Positions 56,873 to 64,000 of a stretch of DNA of 64,000 nucleotides are shown here, piece after piece. The number at the start of each line of letters is the position of its first letter. Within the stretch, counting starts at the first letter, position 1. Position numbers and translations under genes: made by a program. The notes under the pieces were generated by a model. The model saw only the letters and a list, made by a program, of their open reading frames with translations. It searched no databases and was not told the DNA's origin. The stretch covers positions 20,294,475-20,358,474 of the forward strand of contig JBANSL010000009.1 in assembly GCA_037127255.1 (NCBI GenBank). The letters are read 5' to 3'. This DNA is from Persicaria tinctoria. Lineage: Eukaryota > Streptophyta > Magnoliopsida > Caryophyllales > Polygonaceae.

Positions 56873-56964
56873 CAATAGTCATCTGCAGGATAATGTTAAA
56901 GACGTCATGGGCGTACATATATACTATCACAACGTCTTTCACATTATCCGGCGGATACCTATTG
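56873..56964. ncRNA. MIRNA-like hairpin
   Basis: Arms 56888-56905 and 56932-56949 pair at 17 of 18 positions (GGATAATGTTAAAGACGT with ACGTCTTTCACATTATCC). Pairing extends outward to 56873 and 56964 with a few mismatches, around a 26-nt loop. Size and mismatch pattern resemble a plant MIRNA foldback. Either strand could be the transcript. No expression evidence. Confidence 0.5.
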
Positions 56965-57030
56965 TATTTTATTAGATCGAAGCTACATAACCCCACATCG
57001 AAGCTGAAGGTTCGATAATGTAAAAACAAT

Positions 57031-58016
57031 GTAATAAGAAATACTCTAGAAGGGGGGTTGAATAGAGTATGCCCGTTTTTCGCAGAAAGTCTCAAGACTT
57101 TTGAAGCTTGAATCAAAACTCTTGAGATTAAACCTGAATCACAAAGTTAGACAATCGAACCAAGTGCGGAAATAAGGTAAAGCAAATAAGTAAAGGACAC
57201 GAGTAATTGTTTACGAGGTTCAGCACAACTGGCCTACGTCCCCGCCTAGGGTTCTTCCACAACCCTAGGATTCAAAGGCTTTATTGAATGCTTAGCTTAG
57301 GATCCTAATAGCTCACCGAGAAGCCTCTCTCCTATACAATTGCAATCTAGTCAACTCACGTACCCTTGGAGTCCTAGACCAATCTAGAAGAGCCCCACCT
57401 CTCTCAGCTATCTAGTACAATCCTCTAACTCTCGCAAATCAATAGCCTAGTGCAACTTCCCGAGTTATAAACTCTCGAGTAACACTTGAAATAAATATAT
57501 CCTATAAGCTCACAGTGACTCTCAAAGGCTTTGAAATAAACAACAAACTATTTGAGCGCTTTGCAGAGAGACACTTGGAAGACAGATCGCTTGAATGAAT
57601 TGAAGCTCGTGTGTAGCACTTGTACTTCTGTCTTCTCCTTCCTTTCCTTTATATAATAGCATGGAGATCGCATGGAGCGTGAGGATCTTCATCACCAGAT
57701 CTCCAACGGCTCTTTCCAATCAGGTTTTGATCTTGGATCTTCTATTTAAGGATACTTCGAAACCATGATCTATTTTGAACCGATCTTCTCAACAAGTAAA
57801 GGGAAGGATGTAATCTTGATTTATACTTCCTGAAATGGTTAGTCCAACGAGTATATATAATATAAAGGAAGTATATAATAAGATAAAATAATATACGAAT
57901 AATAAGTTAGGTTTTGTATTTCATCATCTGTTAACGCTCCAAGGCCTTTGACACAAAAAACCTGTCAAAGCCTTTGGAACATCTTTTCCGATTTTCATCA
58001 AGGGAGGGAGTTATCA
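57031..58016 (-). repeat. 3' LTR of the Sirevirus-like element
   Basis: On the - strand starts TGATAACTCCCTCCC after the PPT and ends CTTATTACA. Contains TTTACGAGGTTCAGCACAAC (near 57209), also present in the copia LTR at 30376-31289. TATA-like TTATATAAAGG near 57650. Confidence 0.72.
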
Positions 58017-58368
58017 ATCTCCCCCTTGATGAAAGACAAAACCTGTGCATCCCTGCAACTTAGTCAAACAAATATATCATAATCAAAAACAGACTAAGTA
58101 CCTGCAAGGGTTAGACAAATGTTGGATCAAAATAATTTTCAAGAAAGAGGACATCCAACCGAAAACCATAAATCAAAAACCAAGGTCTTCCAAGACCTTT
58201 AAACAGAGGTTTTCAAAGTCTAACGATCATCTCCCCCTTTTTGTCTTTCAACAAAGGGCGGAGGTAAAACAGTCATCAAAAGTTACCAAAAGTTTTGAAA
58301 AAGTTTCCAAAAACCAACAAAGTAATAAGTTTCAGGGTGGGATAGGGTGGGTTAAGGTTTAGGCTTGG

Positions 58369-60084
58369 TCAATCCAGAGCATCATCAGTGAGCCTCGTCC
58401 ACAGTCCTTCCAGCATCGTTGAAATCCCGCTCATCTTCGTCGTCACCTCCGTCTGCAGCTCCTTAATATCCAGGCGAACTTCCTCCAAGCCCAACTCTAG
58501 GTTGTCCATGCGTTCATCGAAAGCTGGAGCAGTGGGAAAGGCTTTTGAAGGAGTGGCAAAACTCAAGGTCCCTTGGGGAGACCGAGTGATGCCAATATTT
58601 TCAAGGCCTTTAGAGTCGAACATACCCGTATGACGCAACTGCTCTTCATTTTTTACATCAATTCCAGAAGCTTTGAAGATAGGGGTCAAAAGGGTAGCAA
58701 AGGGGAGGGGAGAGCCTTTTCGAGCTTTTCTGGCATGGGCCATGGTTCCAAGGATAGTGTTGGTCAGATCAGGATCAAGCCCATTTAGAATGCGGTAGAG
58801 CAGGACCATGGCATTGTCGGTTAGGAGTGAGCCAGAGTTGAGACGGGGTAAGAGGCATCTAACAATGATGTTAAAGATAATTTTTGCCTCAAGGGTTAGG
58901 GATGAGTGGGTGAGTTGTTTTGAGGTGTTGTTGGACGCTTCGGGTAGGAGATATTTGGCTCGGGCTAGGATGATGCAGTTTTCTTTTGAGGGGTTTACTT
59001 GAGCAGGTGGAACAGGGGTAGGTAAGCCTAGAGAGTCTGCAAAGTCATTGGAGTTGAGAGAGATTCTAACCCCTTTGACGACAGACTCCAAAGACCAACC
59101 ATCAAGATCACTTTTGGCTTTTAGGTTTATGTAGAAAAGTCGGGTAAGCTCGGGGTAGTAAACAGTCTCAAGATTAATAAGGTTCCAGGCAGGGGATTTT
59201 TTTAGGAGCTCAATGCAAGGTAACTTCAAAGCTTCAAAGAACTCGATATCTAAAAAATCAGAACAACTAATCTTACGAGTTCTAAACTCGTCTACCCACT
59301 TACCAGCAGTCTCAGCATCTTGAAACCAAGAGGAGGGCAAGGATTGATTTACCTGGATATAGGCCGGGGGTTCAGCGTTCTTCCTGCGTGCAACAGTTGG
59401 AGCAGCTTTCTTGATAGGCGCTACAAGACTCTTGACAGGGCCCTTCCTGGTACGCTTAGGGGATGGAGGCTTGACTGGAGCAGGGGCTTTCCGCTTCTTC
59501 GGAGACGGGGGAGGAGGAGGAGAGGGAGAAGGGGATTCTTCCTCCTCTTCCTCAGACCCCGAGTCCTCACCGGACCCCGCTTCATCACCTTCAGGTTCCT
59601 CGTCCTCTCCGGATCCCTCGTGCTCTTCCTCTTCCTCTTCTTCTTCCTCAGGCTCCACCTCAGATGGAACCTCTTCGACTTCGGCTTCCTTCCGAATTCG
59701 CTCAGCTTCCTCCTCGGCCAGTCTCTTAGCAAGCTCGGCCTCCTCATCGGCCTTTTTCTGTCTCAAGGCCTCCTCCTCGGCTTCCCTGGCAGCATCTCTT
59801 TCCAGGGCAGTATCAAGGTCGTCTTCCTCTTCTTCCTCATCCTCTTCTTCAGCCAGGATCTTTCTCTTCCCCTTTTGTTTAGCACTTAAGGGTTTCTTAG
59901 CAGCACGTTTCTGAGAGCCTTTGGGAGCCGTGGCTGAGCTCGACTTGACGGTGCTCTGGACAACTGCTGGGATGATGGCTTGAGTAGGAGGTTCGGGTGT
60001 GGGAGAAGTAGCAGTGGCCTAGCGTCCCTTGGGGGTGGCGCCAAGTCTTTTGGGAGTGACGGCTTTCTTGGTTTTGGGTGCCAT
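58369..60084 (-). pseudogene. Post-pol ORF (Sirevirus extra ORF), early stop
   Basis: ATG at 60084 (MAPKTKKAVTPKRLGATPKG), an in-frame TAG at codon 22, then open for about 550 codons. The N-terminal third is very acidic with Glu runs, then a Pro/Lys-rich nuclear-type stretch (SPKKRKAPAPVKPPSPKRTR). The C-terminal half is a folded domain: LPSSWFQDAETAGKWVDEFR, YYPELTRLFYINLKAKSDLD, KAKYLLPEAS-like region, PRLNSGSLLTDNAMVLLYRI. It resembles the domain annotated as a putative plant transposon protein. A short coiled coil ends it. Location downstream of pol matches the extra ORF of Sireviruses; its role is unknown. Confidence 0.72.
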
Positions 60085-60553
60085 GGAGGTAGTTGGTTAG
60101 GGTTTCTTTGAGAGGTTGAAGATGAAGAAGTGGAAAAGGTTTGGATAAAATCTGAGTGTGGGTTGTAGTCGGGTACAGATTTGGTTTAAGTAGAGAGAGA
60201 GGGTGACGGATTGATGGGATGGGTTTAGGGTTCCAAGGAAAGAAATCATTACCTTGCCAAGTTGAAGGATTTTCAAATTCAAATTTGAATTCAAATTACC
60301 ATAAAAATCGGACTAAACACAAACCAATTTAGTTCCATAATTAAAATATCTTAACGGTTAAAGAAATCATGAAAATAGGCAATTTTTGAAATCCGATTAA
60401 AACAAATATAATTGATTGAATATCTAAAAAGATATTAACCAAAAATATATGATTCGATATATGTACTCCACTGTTCAGTTAGCAGACCTTGACATAACTC
60501 TCAAAGGTCTTGACACTGAGTGGAGTTTATCTTTCGTAAAGGGAAAGCTCCCC

Positions 60554-61540
60554 CTACGAAAGTGCATCCTTGTCAAGCATCCCAATCTCTCGTCTAATGA
60601 AGGTGAACCTGTCCTCTGCCAAAGGCTTAGTAAAAATGTCAGCCCATTGATAATCAGTAGAAATAAAAGATATGGACACATCACCTTTTTCAACATGATC
60701 TCTAATGAAATGATGTCTTACATCAATATGCTTGGTCCTTGAATGTTGAACAGGATTCTTAGTGATGGATATGGCACTTGTATTGTCACACTTAATTGGG
60801 ATACCCTTGAGGTTGATGCCAAGATCTCGCATTTGTTGAGCTATCCAAAGGATTTGGGAGCAACAAGCTCCAACTGCAATGTATTCGGCTTCTGCAGTGG
60901 ATAGAGCGACTGAATTTTGCTTCTTTGAGTGCCAACTGATCAAGGATGCTCCTAAGAATTGGCAACACCCTGATGTGCTCTTTCTAGCCACCTTGTAGCC
61001 TGCAAAATCTGCATCAGAATATCCAATTAAAGTGAAATCCTTTTGCTTTGGGTACCATAGTCCAAGTTCCTTAGTGCCATTGAGATATCGAAAGATCCTC
61101 TTCACAGCCACGAGGTAAGATTCTTTGGGATCAGCTTGAAACCTAGCACACATGCAAACACTAAACATAATGTCAGGTCTACTAGCCGTGAGATATAATA
61201 AAGATCCAATCATTCCTCGATACTCCTTTTGATTGACACTTGTTCCAGTCTTGTCTTGATCTAGAGACAATGTTGAGCTCATGGGAGTCTTGGCTGCTTT
61301 GGATTGATCCATCTTGAACTTCTTCAAGAGATCCTTAGTGTACTTGCTTTGGTTGACGAAGATTCCTTTCTTGGATTGATGAACTTGTATCCCCAAAAAG
61401 AAGTTTAGTTCACCCATTAAGCTCATCTCAAATTCACTGCACATAATGTCAGAAAATTCCTTGCACAAAGATGTGTTAGTAGCACCAAATAATATATCAT
61501 CAACATAAATTTGAATAACCAAAATGTCCTTTCCTTTGTT
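60554..61540 (-). pseudogene. Copia reverse transcriptase end and RNase H
   Basis: Continuous frame: IQIYVDDILFGATNTSLCKE with the YVDD catalytic motif, FEMSLMGELNFFLGIQVHQS, YRGMIGSLLYLTASRPDIMF, then RNase H YSDADFAGYKVARKSTSGCC, SVALSTAEAEYIAVGACCSQ, RTKHIDVRHHFIRDHVEKGD and WADIFTKPLAEDRF. Order and motifs are those of Ty1/copia pol. Integrase and most of RT are missing, so the element is dead. Confidence 0.9.
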
Positions 61541-62238
61541 TAACAGGATGATGAGAACTTCTCTAATATGCTTACATCAAGCAATTATCATGAACCTCAC
61601 ACTTTATACACTGTATCTCAATTTCAATTTTCATGAACAGAGAATCAACAATAAATTAGAATGTATAATGTAAGGATAACTGAAGGATTTTTCAAAGTTT
61701 TTCGTTTTCTGTATAACTCTAGTATTCTATTCACCCAATCACCCTTGCTGGTGTGCTGTAAAGGGTAGAGTTTAGGCATCTGGAAGCAGAACTTGTGTAC
61801 TAAAAAAGTGTTGACAAAAAAAAAACATCTTACAAAACCTGAGCACCTTTTCATTGGAAAGAATCAGATGGCTATTATCGCTACAGAGATTTCCAAATTC
61901 ATGATAAATTGTTCACGTATTACAATTTCTGGTTATCAAGAGTGAAGAACACCACAATTTCCGGTTAAGCATAACAAATTAACAATAGCCCATACCTAGA
62001 ATTTTTTGTGCAGGCTATCTTTTCCCCATATCACCCTTAAAACGAAGTCATAAACATTTCATTTATCAAACAGTTTCTGGTCATTTTGAAAATGAAATAG
62101 TTATATAATAGCATTAATAACCCTGGAAAAATTCAATCAAATCTCATATAGTCTTCCTTTCTAACTGTTTCATTATGGAATCACATGATTTATGCACATT
62201 CATATTAGATCAACAAACTATTGGGTCCAAGAAGATAC

Positions 62239-62700
62239 CTTGAAATGTTCTAGACTCATTTCCAAGCGTGCTACCTCATCACGTAAAAGTTTGTCACTAT
62301 CTTTCTGATTATTCAAATCATTTATAACAATTTGAAGCTCTTTCTCCAGACATGCACTTTCCTTCTCTAGGATCTGCAAAACAATATTTTGAAAAAGATG
62401 TTGACATTTAATTATCAGCTAGGTAAGTGGCAGATACACTTGCAAAAAGAGGGTAGATTGATTAACACATTTTTACAGCCTAAATATCCCATGACAGATT
62501 ACTACCTCAGATCTAGTAACTAGGCTCTTTTCGAACTCGGCAAAGGATTGTTGACACTCCTTGAGCTTCTTTTGCATTTCATTTACATAATTATCCCTCA
62601 ACTTTTGTTGCCTAACAATCTCTTTAGTAAGATCATCAACTTGGCTTTCGAGCTTCCGGGACAAGCTCTCATAATCAAATTCCTCTTTCAGCTTCACCAC
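62239..62700 (-). pseudogene. Armadillo-repeat kinesin (KIN-UB-like) fragment, two exons
   Basis: Exon 1 is about 62700-62506: KLKEEFDYESLSRKLESQVD, then QKKLKECQQSFAEFEKSLVT, RSE and a GTAGTA donor. Exon 2 is 62373-62239 after TTTTGCAG: ILEKESACLEKELQIVINDL, LLRDEVARLEMSLEHFK and GTATCT. This is the coiled-coil stalk that follows the motor in plant ARK/KIN-UB kinesins. Neither motor nor armadillo repeats are nearby, so it is a fragment, possibly captured by a transposon whose ends I could not find. Confidence 0.65.
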
Positions 62701-64000
62701 ATGAGGCATGAAACACAAATTAACAAAAATTAGAATGAAAGCTGATAAATCACAAGCGGTTTTGTCGTTTATAGCTTTACAAACAAGACTGTTTTAAACA
62801 AGGCAACCAGTAGAACAACAATAACCAAAACCAGCAGCTCAAATCAATTTCATCCAAGGCAAATCACATAAACCAAATCTAAAATCAGCTTAACTAAATT
62901 GAATCCCCAACTCAGGAAGTTGCAAACCAGCGATAAAAGTCAATAAGCACATCGCCGAACAGGCCCCAACGAACCAGCAGCTGAACAAAGCAGCACATTG
63001 TGGACCAATAACAGCCCACGACTGCGGCTGATAATCACCACAACTTGGAAATTAATATAAATGACCCGCATCACCATTGTTAAATTCATAACCCAACTTG
63101 TTAATTAATATATCAGAAATTTATCATCTAAGCAAATTTCACAACGAGTTCATCTAATAAATGATGCTAACATAGGAAATCCAATAATCGAGTTCATTAT
63201 GAACACTAAAATTACACATGCTCAAAATTATTCAGAAATTCTCAATTATAAGCTTAAACAAAAAAAAAACATAACAAAAGAATGAAATCTTTTTTTTGAT
63301 AAAAAAAAAGAAGGAATGAAATCTAATTGATAAAGAACCTGTTGGAGCAACATCAAAATTAGTAACCGCAAATATACCCAAAAATATAAAAATATCAAGA
63401 CTATGAGGGCAATTACAGTTTAGTGTTTGTAATATAAGTAACGAGTGACAATGGACAGATAAATCAATGCTCCCTTACCTAATACAAGCAGCAAAGAGCT
63501 CAATGAGTAAAGAATTCAGCAAAGAGAGGTGGGTGGTTTTTCAAAAGAAATAAAAAAGATGGGTCTTTTGGGAAATAAATGGGTATAAAGTTTAGGTGGT
63601 TTTATGAAACCCTCACCCCTATTCCGCCCGACCCCCACAAAAAAAAATACAGAGAACCAGTTGAACCTTGAAAGTTGAAAGTATAAATAAATTAAATTAA
63701 ATTAAAAAACCTAGGTTCAAACGAACTGAATTTTTGACGAGAAAATAAGAACTAAATGATCATCGGAACTTGTTTTTATCGTCCAAATGTCACAGGATTT
63801 TTTCTTAATAGCCAAATATCACAACATGTCATTTTGGCCATTCATAATCCTCGTCTCTAGCTATTTAGTTTTCAACCCATGTACATAACCTAAAATATTT
63901 CATTGATGTCCCCTTCAATCCATACAGAACACTCTTACCTTAAATCATGTGAAAGCAAAGGAAGAGCAAAAGGTCCATACACCACATAAAAAAAAAAGAG
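62701..64000. other. Unassigned AT-rich DNA
   Basis: No gene, RNA gene or repeat recognised in 1.3 kb. Only short open frames and A-rich runs. Confidence 0.5.

Larger units (their letters stand above)
57031..61540 (-). mobile_element. Truncated Sirevirus-like copia element
   Basis: On the - strand, from 61540 down: the end of RT, RNase H, an extra ORF, PPT (ATCAAGGGGGAGAT) and one LTR. The 5' half is missing; at about 61540 the RT frame stops abruptly against unrelated sequence. An ORF between pol and the 3' LTR is the hallmark of the SIRE/Maximus lineage of Ty1/copia. Confidence 0.82.

Noticed and set aside
56667..57116. 149-aa minus-strand ORF across the hairpins
   Set aside because: It crosses two inverted repeats and the LTR boundary at 57031; no domain. 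The foldback explanation fits better.

Overview
This window is plant nuclear DNA, most likely from a eudicot. It is dominated by nested Ty3/gypsy and Ty1/copia LTR elements, Mutator-like (MULE), PIF/Harbinger, Stowaway and Helitron elements. Pieces of plant genes (actin, RPN10, an armadillo-repeat kinesin, an ARM-repeat protein) lie between them or inside them. Genes have short GT-AG introns and TATA boxes. No bacterial or organellar features are seen. All calls come from reading the sequence and translated frames; no database search was run.

Layout. 0-3.2 kb: the end of a gypsy integrase, a 59-bp minisatellite, and three small B3-domain genes. 3.2-11.8 kb: a gypsy element (A, + strand, TSD GTTGA) that keeps gag and protease but has no recognisable RT, RNase H or integrase. 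11.8-14.1 kb: a minisatellite of about 95 bp split by a PIF/Harbinger element, then a broken fourth B3 gene. 14.1-16.2 kb: a solo LTR (TSD CAAAC). 17.3-17.9 kb: a small element with a 9-bp TSD. 18.3-26.9 kb: a second gypsy element (B, - strand, TSD GCGTC), inserted inside a transposon-type gene whose halves lie at 18.06-18.31 and 26.95-28.0 kb. 30.4-31.3 kb: a copia LTR. 31.3-36.4 kb: small DNA transposons, a Helitron with an actin fragment, and AT-rich DNA. 36.5-40.0 kb: a long-unit tandem array split by a MULE. 40.5-45.7 kb: a Pack-MULE carrying RPN10 exons and a nested Harbinger element. 57.0-61.5 kb: a truncated Sirevirus-like copia element with an extra ORF after pol. 62.2-62.7 kb: kinesin exons.

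The most unusual part is 47.2-57.0 kb. It is a compact cluster of small genes: a plant-mobile-domain (PMD) gene, a coiled-coil peptide, a BED-type finger, four paralogous cysteine-rich proteins and a B3 protein. At least three hairpin-forming stretches lie among them. Almost every unit begins with the same promoter layout: one or more copies of an 18-bp palindrome, ACCGCAT-N4-ATGCGGT with a variable centre, then a TATA box, then a short leader. The PMD gene has two in-frame stops consistent with C-to-T change. One Cys-rich copy has a 7-nt deletion, and the B3 gene appears one base out of frame. I infer a rapidly turning-over, possibly co-regulated gene and hairpin-RNA cluster. The function is unknown.
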